The notes beneath the pieces were generated by a model, which saw only the letters and a list, made by a program, of their open reading frames with translations, had not been told where the DNA came from and ran no database searches. From positions 62,001 to 126,000 of the forward strand of contig CAWVDN010000004.1 in the NCBI GenBank assembly GCA_963928055.1: a stretch of 64,000 nucleotides of DNA, written 5' to 3'. Shown in pieces: positions 52,630 through 62,839 of this stretch. The stretch comes from Scatomonas sp963928055 (GTDB lineage: Bacteria > Bacillota > Clostridia > Lachnospirales > Lachnospiraceae). A program made the translations under genes and the position numbers. The stretch's first letter is position 1. Each line of letters opens with the position of its first letter.

Positions 52630-53387
52630 TTGGAGAATGAATTAAAATTCGCGGTACTCATAGACGCGGATAATATTTCAGATAAATACATCAAGATCAT
52701 TCTGGAGGAGACGGCCAACAGCGGCATTGCCACCTATAAGAGGATCTACGGGGACTGGACCAGTCCCCAGCTGGCCTCCTGGAAATCCGTGCTGCTGGAT
52801 AATTCCATTATTCCCATGCAGCAGTACAGCTACACCACAGGGAAGAACGCCACCGATTCCGCCATGATCATCGACGCCATGGATATTCTGTATTCCGGCA
52901 CAGTGGACGGGTTCTGCCTGGCTTCCTCGGACAGTGATTTTACCAGGCTGGCCGCGCGGCTCAGGGAATCCGGCATGCAGGTCATCGGCATGGGGGAGAG
53001 CAAAACGCCCCAGCCCTTTATTTCCGCATGCAACCAGTTTAAATATCTGGATCTTCTCTACGAAAAGAAGCAGGAGGAGACAGAGGCCCTGATGCCGCAG
53101 ACCAAAAAGCGCCGGGAAAAGACCAAGCCTCAGAAAGAGCTGGAGAAGACAAAAAAGACCATCAACACCATTATCGAGAAATTTTCCGACGAGGACGGGT
53201 GGATCTTTTCCGGAAAGCTGGGAGACCAGCTCTCCAAGCGTCTGCCGGATTTTGACGTGCGGAACTTCGGTTTTTCCAAACAGTCGAGCGCTGCCGTCTC
53301 TGGGCTGCTACGAGAATCAACAAGGTGTCGGACGGAAACAATCAGAAGCAGATATACTTCCGGGTCAGGGAGGGAAAAATGAAATAA
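52630..53387 (+). CDS. NYN domain RNase-like protein with C-terminal LOTUS/OST-HTH, frameshifted
   Basis: A ~252-residue cytoplasmic protein. The PIN-like NYN domain (~1-130) keeps its acidic residues in VLIDADNIS, KNATDSAMIIDAMDIL and SSDSDFTRLAARL. A basic/charged linker (KKRREKTKPQKELEKTKK) leads to an OST-HTH/LOTUS fold (~180-250: SDEDGWIFSGKLGDQLSKRLPDFDVRNFGFSK). Such proteins are predicted RNA-binding nucleases. The start is TTG 52630 with AAAGGGG upstream. The C-terminus is disturbed: at 53281-53296 the expected sequence is replaced by CAGTCGAGCGCTGCCG, and a further indel occurs near 53323. The repaired frame ends VREGKMK at 53387. Confidence 0.84.
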
Positions 53388-53424
53388 GCGCGAAGGCTGC
53401 CGGCGCAGCGCCGTGGGAGGATGT

Positions 53425-54261
53425 ATGAGGTTTACAAAAATGCAGGGCTGCGGCAACGATTACGTGTTTGTGGGACTGCTTCCGGGAACAGGTGGAAGAC
53501 CCTGCCCGGACAGCCAGGACCGTAAGCGACCGCCACTTCGGGATCGGTTCCGACGGGCTGATCCTCATTAAACCTTCCAAAAGAGCGGATTTTGCCATGG
53601 AGATGTACAACGCGGACGGATCCGGGGAGCTATGTGCGGGAACGGTATCCGCTGCCTGGCAAAATATGTGTACGATCACGGGATGACAGCAGGAGAACGG
53701 ATCACGGTGGAGACCGGAAGCGGGGTAAAAACGCTTTTGCTGACGGTGAAAGACCGCAGGGTCGCGGAAGTGCAGGTAGATTATGGGATCCCCGGAGGTT
53801 CCGGGCTTCCAGGATCCCGGTACGGACAGACCGGGAACAGCGCTGGAGGTGCCCGTCTGCATTCGGGGAAAGAATTACCGGTAACACGGCGGTATCCATG
53901 GGAAATCCCCATGCGGTGGTGCCTGTGGAAGATCCGGAGAAACTGGATCTTGGACGGCTGGGTCCGGAGTTTTGAGCATTATCGGGATTTTCCCCGACCG
54001 GGTCAACACGGAGTTTGTAAAGATCCTGGATCACGAAACCCTTCAGATGCGTGTCTGGGAAAAGAGGGTCCGGGGAGACGCTGGCCTGCGGCACCGGAGC
54101 CTGCGCCGCGGCGGTGGCGGCGGTGCGGAACGGCTGGATCTCCGGCCGAAGGGCCACCGTGCGCCTTCCGGGAGGAACCCTGAGGATCCGGTGGGATCCC
54201 CAGGGTTCTGTATATATGACGGGGCCGGCGGAAACGGTATTTGAAGGGGGACATCCCTTAA
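53425..54261 (+). CDS. dapF: Diaminopimelate epimerase, several frameshifts
   Basis: Pieces in different frames assemble to DapF of ~280 residues. MRFTKMQGCGNDYVFV, the IGSDGLILI region, GAMCGNGIRCLAKYVYDHG (first catalytic Cys), GNPHAVVPVED, and CGTGACAAAVAA with the second catalytic Cys (E/S-rich before it) are all visible, and the repaired end is ETVFEGDIP. It interconverts LL- and meso-diaminopimelate for peptidoglycan and lysine. Breaks occur near 53470, 53630, 53800-53970 and 54080, plus the G run at 54246-54250. The repaired stop TAA (54259-54261) overlaps the stop of fhs on the other strand. Probably an intact gene in reality. Confidence 0.88.
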
Positions 54262-55967
54262 AACAGCCCGCTGATCCGGCCGCTGCCGTCGATATCGATA
54301 TTTTCCGCCGCCGGACATTTGGGCAGTCCGGCATGGTCATGATCTCCCCGGTAAGGGCAACGATAAAGCCCCGCGCCGGCGGAGATCTTCAGGTTCCGGA
54401 CGGTTACGGAAAAAATCTGTGGGGGCGCCCAGCTTTCCCGGATCGTCGGAAGAGGCTGTACTGGGTCTTGGCCAACGCATACCGGGCAGCCGCCGTAGCC
54501 CAGGCTTCCAGCTGCTCCGCCTGCTTCCGGGCATTGGCCGGTGAGGGAACCACCCGGGAACCGCCGTAGATCTTTGTGACGATCTGCTGCAGCTTCTCTT
54601 CAATGGTTCCCCTCCAGATCATAGGAGAAGGTGAAGCCGGAATTGTCCTCCTCGCAGAGCCGTACCACTTCTTCCGCCAGGGAGATCCCTCCCCTCGCCT
54701 CCTTTGGCCCAGACCCTCCGACAGGGCCGCGGCGGACGCCCAGCTCCCGGCATTTTTCCTCCACCAGGGCCAGCTCCGCCTTTGTGTCGGAGGGGGGAAG
54801 GCGTTGATGGCTACCACGCAGGGCAGATGATAGACATTTCGGATATTGCTCACATGCTTCAGCAGATTGGGCAGACCTTTTTCAGAGCCTCCAGATTTTC
54901 TTCGTTCAGATCTTTGATGGCAACCCCTCCGTTGTGCTTCAGGGCCCGGACGCTGGCGACGATCACTACGGCGTTGGCCGCAGTCCCTGCCATCCGGCAT
55001 TTGATATCCAGAAACTTTTCCGCTCCCAGATCCGCTCCGAAACCGGCTTCCGTGACGCAGGTAATCGCCCAGCTTCAGCGCCATGCGGGTAGCGGTGACG
55101 GAATTGCAGCCGTGGGCGATGTTGGCGAAGGGACCGCCCGTGAACGGATGGCGGGGGTGTGCTCCAGGGTCTGGACCAGATTGGGCTTCAGAGCGTCCTT
55201 CAGCAGCGCGCACATGGCTCCCTCCGCGTGAAGCTGGCCTGCGGTCACCGGTTTCTGCTCCGAGGCTTTTCCGTAGGTATAGCCCACCACCAGACGGGCC
55301 AGCCTGGCTTTCAGATCCTCCAGATCGTTGGCCAGGCAGAGCACGGCCATGATCCTCCGAGGGCGGCGGTGATATCGTAGCCGTCCCTCCCTGGGGTGCC
55401 GTTGCTTTTTCCGCCAGGCCGTCCACGATGTTCCGCAGCTGCCGGTCATTCATATCCATGCATCTCCGCCAGGTGATCCGCCGGGGATCGATATTCAGGC
55501 TGTTTCCCTGATAAATGTGATTGTCGATCATGGCAGCCAGCAGGTTGTTGGCCCGCGCTGATGGCATGAAAATCTCCGGTGGAAATGGAGATTGATGTCT
55601 TCCATGGGAACCACCTGGGCGTAGCCGCCGCCGGCAGCGCCGCCTTTCACCCCGAAGATCGGTCCAGGGAGGGTTCCCGCAGCGCCCGCCACGACTTTTT
55701 TCCCGATCTTTTTCAGGGCGTCCGCCAGACCGATGGTGGTGGTGGTCTTTCCCTCGCCGGCGGGAGTGGGATTAATGGCGGAGTGACCAGCACCAGTTTT
55801 CCATCCGGGGCGTCAGATTCTTTCAGATGGCTGTAGTTGATCTTCCGCCTTGTAATTTCCGTACTGTTTCCAGATAGCGGCCTGGAATGCCGGCCTGTTC
55901 CGCGATCTCTGTAATAGGGGCCATAGTGGATGCCTGGGGCGATCTCAATGTCTGATCTGTAATTCAT
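54258..55967 (-). CDS. fhs: Formate-tetrahydrofolate ligase, many frameshifts
   Basis: Segments in all three minus-strand frames together make a ~560-residue Fhs. It starts MNYRSDIEIAPGIHYGP, the P-loop TPAGEGKTTTT is at about 55740-55775, the AAGGGYAQVVPMEDIN-type segment lies near 55600-55640, and the C-terminal AWATAAARYALAKTQYSL at about 54450-54520. The repaired end matches ...IDIDGSGRISGLF. It makes 10-formyl-THF from formate with ATP, for purine synthesis and one-carbon metabolism. At least six single-base breaks are needed. The same protein family is single-copy and essential to many Clostridia, so sequencing error is the simplest reading. Confidence 0.88.
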
Positions 55968-56361
55968 AGGGACTCTCCTTTCTTAAAAAAACTTTTGGAT
56001 CATGCAGGGAATATTGTGGTGTCATTGTGCAGGGCGGCCGTATTGCCCTTGCACAACGACGCTAAGCAACCGCGAGAAAATACAGAAAATTAAGACTAAC
56101 AATAGAAAGTAAACTGTATATTTAAAGGCTAACACCAGCCTTTTCAGAAGTCAATCGAAAGAAAAAAACCATGGAAATGGCGCGCGGAAACAGGAAACAC
56201 ACTACAATGTGTAGGGGACAGAACGGCAGGAGAAAATGCAGAAAAAATTGCAAAAATATTTTTTGACGAAGGAAAACTTTCGTAAATACAGCTGCCATTT
56301 GGCAGAAGGGGTAAATTTGTGGTATCATACGGCATCAGAAGAGACGAGGGAGGCTTGGAAA
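55968..56361. other. Divergent gap between fhs and asnS
   Basis: This 394-base stretch contains an imperfect inverted repeat at 56025-56056 (TTGTGCAGGGC with GCCCTTGCACAA), the fhs ribosome site (AAAGGAGAG, about 55973-55981 on the minus strand), and AT-rich sequence from 56080 to 56330 with no coding signal I trust. I do not recognise a riboswitch or T-box here. Confidence 0.6.
56025..56056. promoter_or_regulatory. Inverted repeat upstream of fhs
   Basis: TTGTGCAGGGC (56025-56035) and GCCCTTGCACAA (56045-56056) form an 11-bp stem with one bulge. It lies 58 bases before the fhs start on the minus strand. It could be an operator or a leader RNA hairpin. Confidence 0.45.
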
Positions 56362-57766
56362 ATGGAAAAGCTGGTGACTATACAGGAAATCTATGAAAAT
56401 ACGGGGGCCTATCTGGACAGAAGATCCGGGTGGGAGGCTGGCTGCGCAGCAACCGGGGATCCAAAAGCTTCGGATTCCTGGTGCTCCACGACGGATCCTG
56501 CTTTCAGACCCTGCAGATCGTCTACGGAGATCAGATAGAGAATTTCCGGAGATCTCCCGGCTGAACGTAGGCGCCGCCGTGCCTGGCGGAAGGGATCCTC
56601 ACCGCCACCCCGGAAGCCCGGCAGCCCTTTGAGATCCAGGCGGAAAGAGTGTCCGTGGAAGGAGCTCCGCGCCGGATTATCCCCTGCAGAAGAAGCGGCA
56701 CTCGCTGGAATACCTGCGGACCATGGCCCATCTGCGGCCCAGGACCAACACCTTTCAGGCGGTTTTCCGGATCCGCTCCCTGGCGGGCCCATGCCATCCA
56801 CTGCTTTTTTCAGGAGCGGGGGTTTGTCTATGTGCATACGCCTCTGATCACCGGCAGCGACTGCGAAGGAGCCGGGGGAGATGTTTCAGGTCACGGCGTT
56901 GGATCCGGACTGTCTTCCCCGGACGCCGGAGGGGCGCGGTGGATCAGTCGAGCGCTGCGTGGGACTTTTTCCGGAAAAAGACCTCCCTGACGGTCAGCGG
57001 GCAGCTCTGCGGGGAAACCTTTGCCCAGGCATTCCGGAAGATCTATACCTTCGGCCCCACCTTCCGGGCGGAAAATTCCAACACCCCCAGGCACGCGGCG
57101 GAATTCTGGATGATCGAGCCGGAGATGGCCTTCGCGGATCTGCGGGACGACATGGAACTGGCGGAGAGCATGCTGAAAATACGTGATCCGTTTTGTAATG
57201 GAAAAGGCGCCCGCGGAGCTGGAATTCCTGGATTCCTATGTGGATAAAGGCCTGCTGGAGCGGCTGACCCACGTAGCGGAGTCGGAGTTTGCCCATGTGA
57301 CTTACACGGAGGCGGTGAACTGCTGGAAAAGAACAATGAACACTTTGAGTATAAGGCTTTCTGGGGCGCGGATCTGCAGACAGAACATGAGCGGTACCTG
57401 ACCGAGCAGATCTTCCGGCGGCCGGTGTTCGTCACGGATTATCCCCGGGAGATCAAGGCGTTTTATATGAAGCAGAATCCCGACGGCAGGACCGTGGCGG
57501 CCATGGACTGCCTGGTGCCGGGGATCGGGGAGATCATCGGAGGCAGCCAGAGGGAGGACGACTATGACCGGCTGCTGGCCAGGATGAAGGAGCTGCGGAT
57601 GGATCCCCGGGAATACGGATTTTATCTGGATCTCAGGAAATACGGCAGCACCCGTCATGCCGGCTTCGGCTGGGCTTTGAGCGGTGCGTCATGTACCTGA
57701 CAGGCAATCGGCAACATCCGGGACGCGATCCCCTTCCCCCGGACCGCCGGTACCTGCGAGTTTTAG
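56362..57766 (+). CDS. asnS: Asparaginyl-tRNA synthetase, several frameshifts
   Basis: Repaired, a class II synthetase of ~465 residues. The OB-fold (RVGGWLRSNRGSKSFGFLVLHDGS), motif 1 region (RTNTFQAVFRIRS, FVYVHTPLITGSDCEGAG), VSGQLCGETFAQAF, motif 2 (FRAENSNTPRHAAEFWMIEPEM) and motif 3 (GFGLGFERCVMYLTG) are all visible. It charges tRNA(Asn). Breaks lie near 56425, 56550, 56590, 56690, 56790, 56870, 56930, 57180, 57320 and 57675-57710. At 56945-56961 the conserved VDYSKDFFGKK-type segment reads VDQSSAAWDFFRKK. The gene ends at TAG 57764-57766, 11 bases before the sbcD-type gene. Confidence 0.9.
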
Positions 57767-57777
57767 GAGGAGGGCCT

Positions 57778-58835
57778 ATGAAGATCATCCACACGGCGGA
57801 CGTCCATCTGGGAGCCCGGCCGGATCAGGGCCGGCCCTGGAGCCGGGAGCGGGAGCAGGATCTCTGGGATACCTTCCGCCGGCTGATCGAAGCGGTAAAG
57901 GCGGAACGGGCGGATCTTCTTCTGATCGCCGGGGACCTTTTCCACCGCCAGCCCCTGGTCCGGGAACTCCGGGAGATCCAGTATCTGTTCGCCTCCATAC
58001 CGGAGACCCGGGTGGTGCTGACGGCGGGAAATCACGATTTCCTGCGCCGGGATTCCGCGTATCTGAAATTTCCCTGGAGCGGCAATGTGACGGGACTCTG
58101 GGGAGAGCGCTGCCAGAGAGTCAGCTTTCCGGAGAAAGACCTCTGTGTTTACGGCTGCAGTTACCACAGCCGGGAAATTACGGAGAATCTGTACCGGGAA
58201 GCGCGGCCCGGGGGAAAGGAAACCTATCAGATCCTGCTGGCCCACGGCGGGGATGAAAAGCACAGCCCCATGGATTTCCGGGAACTGGCGTCCCCGGGGC
58301 TTTACCTACACGGCCCTGGGGCACATCCACCGTCCCGGGATCTTTCCGGAGGCCGCATGGCCTATGCCGGGGCCCTGGAGCCCATTGTACCGGAATGACC
58401 AGGGGCCTCACGGGTACATGAGGGGTCCTCTGTGAAAACGGGGGAAGTCCGCGCGGAATTCGTGCCCTTTGCCCGCTGCGGCTACCAGACCCTGGAGATC
58501 CCCTGGAAAAAGGGACTTCTCAGTTTGAGCTGGAGGAGCGGATCCGGGAAAAGCTCCGGGCGGCAGGGGAAAAGAATATTTATAAGATCCGCCTTACAGG
58601 CCCCCTGGATGGGGAAGCGGAGTTTTCACTCCGGAGACTGGAGAGCCTGGGGCGGATCCTGGAGATCTCCGACGAGCGGAAACCGGAATGGGATCTCCGG
58701 GAGCTTTCCCGGATCTACCGGGGAAGCCTCATCGGGGAATACGTGGATCATTTTGCGGGAAAGGATTCGGAGCTGGAGCAGAAGGCCCTGTACTACGGCC
58801 TGGAGGCTCTGCTGGGAGCCAGGAGAGAAGAATGA
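57778..58835 (+). CDS. SbcD/YhaO-type DNA repair exonuclease, frameshifted
   Basis: Repaired, a calcineurin-like phosphoesterase of ~352 residues. The metal motifs are visible: IIHTADVHLG, LIAGDLFHRQ, LTAGNHDFL, a His in LLAHGG and ALGHIHRP. It resembles YhaO and SbcD, which form Mre11-like nucleases acting with an SMC-type ATPase. The C-terminal half (SRIYRGSLIGEYVDHF, EQKALYYGLEALLG) is helical. It overlaps its partner by four bases (ATGA at 58832-58835). Breaks occur near 58300, 58380-58430 and 58520, so the middle is read in three frames. Confidence 0.86.
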
Positions 58836-60338
58836 AGATCAGAGAACTGTATATACGGGGCTTCGGGAAATTCCGGGATACCCGGATCCCCCTGTCCGAT
58901 GGGATCAATCTGATCCGGGGAGGAAAACGAAAGCGGAAAATCCACCCTTCACGCCTTTATCCGGGGCATGCTCTTCGGCCAGCGCCGCCTGCGGGGGAGG
59001 GCTTCCAGGAATGATGACCACCGGCGCTATGCCCCCTGGGACCACCCGGCGTCCTACGGCGGGGAGCTGCGGTTTGAGAGCGGCGGGAAGCTGTTCCGGA
59101 TCAGCAGGGATTTTGCCGGAAGCCGGGAGGCGGTCCGGCTGGTCTGCGAGAGCGACGGGGAAGAGCTTTCCCCGGAGGGGGGAGACCTGGAGGTGCTGCT
59201 GGGAGGCGTCAGCGAGACGGTCTTTGACAATACCGTTTCCGTAGGCCAGCTGCAGAGCGTTACCGGAGAGGCGCTGGCCAGGGAACTGAATAATTATATG
59301 ACCGGTTATCAGGGAGCCGCGGATCTGACCCTGGATCTGAAAAAGGCGGAGGAACGCCTGAAACAGCAGCGGAAAAACCGGAGGCGCGGCTTCAGGAGAT
59401 CCGCGAAGAGCAGGAAGCGGAACAGAGGGAGCTCCGGTCCGGGATCTCCTTTCTGCGGAAGGAGATCGAAAGGATCCGGCAGGATCTGGAGGAGGCGGCG
59501 GAAAGCTCCCAGCGGGAGGAAAGAGGGGAGAGATCCCCGGAGAAAGCAAGCGCCTCCCGGCGTTTGGGGTCGGAGGGCGCTTGCGGCGGCCCTGGCCCTG
59601 CTGGCCTTTGGCAGCCTGGCATTTTTCCGGGAGCCTGCCCTGCCCCTGTGGCTGGGACGGGCGGGAGCCCTTCTGGCGGCCGCCGTCCTTTTCCTTGGCA
59701 GCCTGAAAAAACAGGCCCCTGCCAAAGAAATAGACCGGAAGGCCCCGGAGGGCAGAGGAGAATATCTGCGGAGGGAGCTGGAAGAAAAAGAAAGAGCCCT
59801 GGAAAACGCGGAGAACGAATACCGGGAATACTGCAATGCCTGCGGGAAAAAGGACCCTCTGGAGACGGATCTGGAGGCCCTTGCCCTGGCGGACCAGGTG
59901 ATCCGTCAGCTGTCTGCCGGCCTGCGGAAAAAAGCCGGCGGCAGCCTGCGGCAGAGGATGTCCGGGCTGCTCCGGGAACTGACAGGGGGCAGATACCGGG
60001 AGGTGTCCATGAATGAGGAACTGGCCATCACTCTGCGGGGACCGGAGGGGGATGTGCCCCTGAACCGGGTGAGCCGGGGAACCGTGGAGCAGGTGTACCT
60101 GTCCCTGCGGCTGGCGGCGGCGGAGCTGCTGTGCCCGGAGGAGGAACTGCCCCTGCTCCTGGATGAACCCTTTGCCCTGTACGACGACCGGCGGCTCTGC
60201 CGGGGTCTGGAGACCCTGGCAGAGCAGGGAAGGCAGGTGCTTCTCTTTACCTGTCAGGACCGGGAGGAACAGTGGCTGAAAACCCGGAAGATACCCTATC
60301 ACAAAGTTGCACTGCAGGAGGAACACACAGAATGCTGA
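58832..60338 (+). CDS. YhaN/SbcC-like ATPase with central membrane helices, frameshifted
   Basis: Repaired, an SMC-related ATPase of ~500 residues. The N-terminal ATP-binding half has KIRELYIRGFGKFRDTRI and, after repair of the G run near 58921-58924, Walker A RGENESGKST. The Q-loop region is DNTVSVGQLQS. A coiled-coil arm is interrupted by two hydrophobic segments (~270-315: ALAAALALLAFGSLAFF, GRAGALLAAAVLFLGS), then a second coil. The C-terminal half has a signature-like VSRGTVEQVYLSLRLAAAEL and Walker B PLLLDEPFALYDD. It is shorter than B. subtilis YhaN. It should form an Rad50/Mre11-like complex with the upstream nuclease. Further breaks lie near 59385 and 59575. Confidence 0.84.
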
Positions 60339-61189
60339 AGATCGGATGTCATCTGTCCTCATCGGGAGGATTTCTGAAAATGGGAAAGACGGCGGTGGAG
60401 ATCGGCGCTAATACCTTTCAGTTTTTTACCCGGAATCCCCGGGGATCCCGGGCCAAGGAGCTGGATCCGGAGGATGTGAAAAAATATCTGGAATTTGCCG
60501 GAAAGCAGGGGATCGGTCCTGTTCTGGCCCACGCTCCCTATACCCTGAACGCCGCCTCCGGGGAGGAGCGGGTCCGGGAATTTGCCCGGCAGACCATGGA
60601 GGATGATCTGCGGCGCATGGAATTTCTGCCGGGAAATCTGTACAATTTCCACCCCGGCAGCCATGTGGGCCAGGGAACCCGGGCGGGGATCGAAAAGATC
60701 GCGGAGATCTTAAATGAGATCCTGCGGCCGGAGCAGACCACCACGGTGCTTCTGGAGACCATGGCCGGAAAAGGCTCCGAGATCGGGGGAAGGTTTGAAG
60801 AACTGCGGGCCATTCTGGACCGGGTGGAGCTGAGCGATCATATGGGGGTCTGCCTGGATACCTGCCATGTTTTTGACGGGGGATATGATATCGCGGGGGA
60901 TCTGGAGGGAGTCCTCCGGGAATTCGACAGCGTCATCGGCCTGGAGCGGCTGAAAGCCATCCACATGAACGACAGCAAGAACCCTCTGGGGAGCCGCAAA
61001 GACCGTCACGAGAAGCTGGGAAAGGGACAGATCGGGGAGGAGGCCCTGGTACGGTTCCTGAACCATCCCGCGATCCGGGGGCTTCCCGTGTATCTGGAAA
61101 CCCCCAATGAGCTGGAAGGCTACGCGCAGGAGATCGCCTTCCTGAAAAAAGCCCGGCAGGCGGAAGCGCCTACCGGCAGTAATCTATAA
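60332..61189 (+). CDS. nfo: Deoxyribonuclease IV (AP endonuclease)
   Basis: A 285-residue endonuclease IV with TIM-barrel zinc motifs: GCHLSSSGGFLKM, LAHAPYTLN, FHPGSHVGQG, LLETMAGKGSEIG, GVCLDTCHVFDGGYDI, IHMNDSKNPLGSRKDRHEKLGKG and YLETPNE. It cleaves DNA at abasic sites during base excision repair. It follows the YhaN-like gene with a 7-base overlap, so all three nuclease genes form a repair operon. The ATG 60332 overlaps the end of the upstream gene. The gene is intact and overlaps hisA tail to tail by 20 bases. Confidence 0.96.
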   Translation: MLKIGCHLSSSGGFLKMGKTAVEIGANTFQFFTRNPRGSRAKELDPEDVKKYLEFAGKQGIGPVLAHAPYTLNAASGEERVREFARQTMEDDLRRMEFLPGNLYNFHPGSHVGQGTRAGIEKIAEILNEILRPEQTTTVLLETMAGKGSEIGGRFEELRAILDRVELSDHMGVCLDTCHVFDGGYDIAGDLEGVLREFDSVIGLERLKAIHMNDSKNPLGSRKDRHEKLGKGQIGEEALVRFLNHPAIRGLPVYLETPNELEGYAQEIAFLKKARQAEAPTGSNL

Positions 61190-61943
61190 CATCCCGGAAG
61201 GCCATGGGCCCTCCGAACAGGTCCAGGGCGCTGCCGATGGTCACATCCAGCCGTCCCTGGCCTTCTTTTTTCAGCTGCTCCAGATCCGCGAAGCTTCCCA
61301 CTCCCCCCGCGTAGGTGATGGGGAACCCCCGCAACCCGGCCAGCAGCCGTACCAGTTCCGCCTCAATGCCGGAGGCGCGGCCCTCCACGTCCACAGCGTG
61401 GATGAGAAATTCATCGCAGGAGGCGGACAGTTTCTCCAGCAGGGCCGGGGTCACCTTTTCCTCCGTGAATTTCTGCCAGCGGTCTGTGACGATATAGTAG
61501 CTGCCGTCTTTTTTCCGGCAGCTCAGATCCAGGACCAGATGCTCCCGGCCCACGGCCCGGACCAGCCGTTCCAGATGTTCGCGGTGGATACGCCCGTCCC
61601 GGAAAACGTAGGAAGTGACGATCACATGGCTGGCTCCCGCGTCCAGGAAATCCCCGGCGTTTTCCGGGGTTACGCCGCCCCCCAGCTGCAGATGTCCCGG
61701 CCAGGCCCGAAGGGCGCCCAGGGCCTGCGCCCGGGTGGCCCCGTAGTATTCCGAGAAAGCCGGGTTCAGCAGGATCACATGGCCTCCGGAGAGGCCGTAC
61801 TGCTGATACAGCCGGGCGTAGAAGGCGGCGTCCTGTCCCGAGACAAAATTTTCCGCCGCCTGATCGCCGGAATCCCGCAGGGATCCGCCTACGATCTGCT
61901 TTACTTTTCCGTTGTGGATATCGATACAGGGACGAAATTTCAT
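61170..61943 (-). CDS. hisA: HisA, eukaryote-type ProFAR isomerase
   Basis: A 257-residue (beta/alpha)8 enzyme catalysing the isomerisation of ProFAR to PRFAR in histidine synthesis. Its sequence follows fungal His6 rather than ordinary bacterial HisA: FRPCIDIHNGKVKQIVGGSL at the start, NFVSGQDAAFYARLYQ, HLQLGGGVTPENAG, VIVTSYVF, LVLDLSCRKKDGSYYIV, FLIHAVDVEGRASGI, ITYAGGVGSFADL and TIGSALDLFGG. Asp8 and the later Asp in AVDVEG are the expected catalytic pair. No other his gene flanks it; hisC is 10 kb away. It overlaps nat by four bases (ATGA) on the minus strand and the end of nfo by 20 bases. Confidence 0.92.
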   Translation of the reverse strand: MKFRPCIDIHNGKVKQIVGGSLRDSGDQAAENFVSGQDAAFYARLYQQYGLSGGHVILLNPAFSEYYGATRAQALGALRAWPGHLQLGGGVTPENAGDFLDAGASHVIVTSYVFRDGRIHREHLERLVRAVGREHLVLDLSCRKKDGSYYIVTDRWQKFTEEKVTPALLEKLSASCDEFLIHAVDVEGRASGIEAELVRLLAGLRGFPITYAGGVGSFADLEQLKKEGQGRLDVTIGSALDLFGGPMAFRDVIDYCR

Positions 61944-62756
61944 AGCCTGTCTTTCTCCTTACGATCTACAGGATCATGCCGAAACGGGTTCCGCAGGACG
62001 TCCGTCAGTTCCTCCCGGGAACCCAGGACCGTTTCCCGGCTTTCCGACCCGATGGTCTCTTTAAAGGTCATGTCGCTGATGGAGATACTTCCCTCCTCCG
62101 TGCGCAGGCTGGCCATGCGCTGAGAGCGGAAATAGCTGGAGTCCTCCTGGGAGCAGTAAAAGCTGAGAGGGATAAAATCCACAGGTTCCATTCTGGCAGT
62201 GGAGAAAAGCAGGATCTCCTGATCCTCTTCCTCCGGATGATGCTGAACCGTGGTCCACCAGCTTTCATGGGCTTTCTTGATATAGAAGGTTCTTCCCAGA
62301 CAGGTGCGGGGCTCCTTTTCCTTCAGGGGAAGGGCGCAGGAGGCGGAGGGGCCCCCGAAGCCTACGTCGCAGAAGTACACGGTATCCTGAAGCCGCACCA
62401 GAACCGCCCGGTGGAGAATGGGCGAGGTCATGCCCGGACGGATCAGTCCCCCGGCACACGCAGGGCCAGGCGTCAAAGCCCAGATCCCGCAGCAGCTGAA
62501 GGAAGATGCCGTTCAGCTCAAAACAGTAGCCGCCCCGCCGCCGGAGCACTACCTTGTCATACAGGTCCGGATCTCCAGGGAGATTGGGCTTGTGATAGTC
62601 GTAGATATCCAGGTTTTCAAAGGGAACGGTACACTGATGCCTGCGGATCAGCTCGTCCAGATATTCCAGGGTCAGTTCCCCGGAAGGAAGGGGAGCGCCG
62701 ATCCGTTTCAGGTAGGCTTCCGCGCTGGGAAGGGGCATGTCAAAATTTTCAAACAT
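61940..62756 (-). CDS. nat: Arylamine N-acetyltransferase, one frameshift
   Basis: Repaired, a NAT of about 271 residues that moves acetyl from acetyl-CoA to arylamines or hydrazines. The catalytic triad is visible: Cys in RGGYCFELNGIF, His in PILHRAVLVRL and Asp in YFCDVGFGGPSA. The N-terminal LTLEYLDELIRRHQCTVPFENLDIY and the extra C-terminal beta domain match the family. Its only break is at the plus-strand C run near 62448-62452, where one base seems extra (PCVCR-GLIRPGM). Its stop overlaps the hisA start. Possible physiological substrates in gut bacteria include aromatic amines, but none is indicated here. Confidence 0.9.
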
Positions 62757-62839
62757 AATAAAATCCTCGCTGGTATATTTGTATTTTTTTTCATAATACC
62801 ATGTTTAGAGGACAATGTCATGGATTGTGTATATTTTTC

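Noticed and set aside
55968..56361. THF riboswitch or T-box upstream of fhs or asnS
   Set aside because: I could not find the conserved core of either element on either strand; only a simple inverted repeat is visible.
53400..58400. A patch of true pseudogenes or gene decay
   Set aside because: The breaks hit unrelated essential genes equally, remain single-base and leave all catalytic motifs in place, which is not how decay looks.
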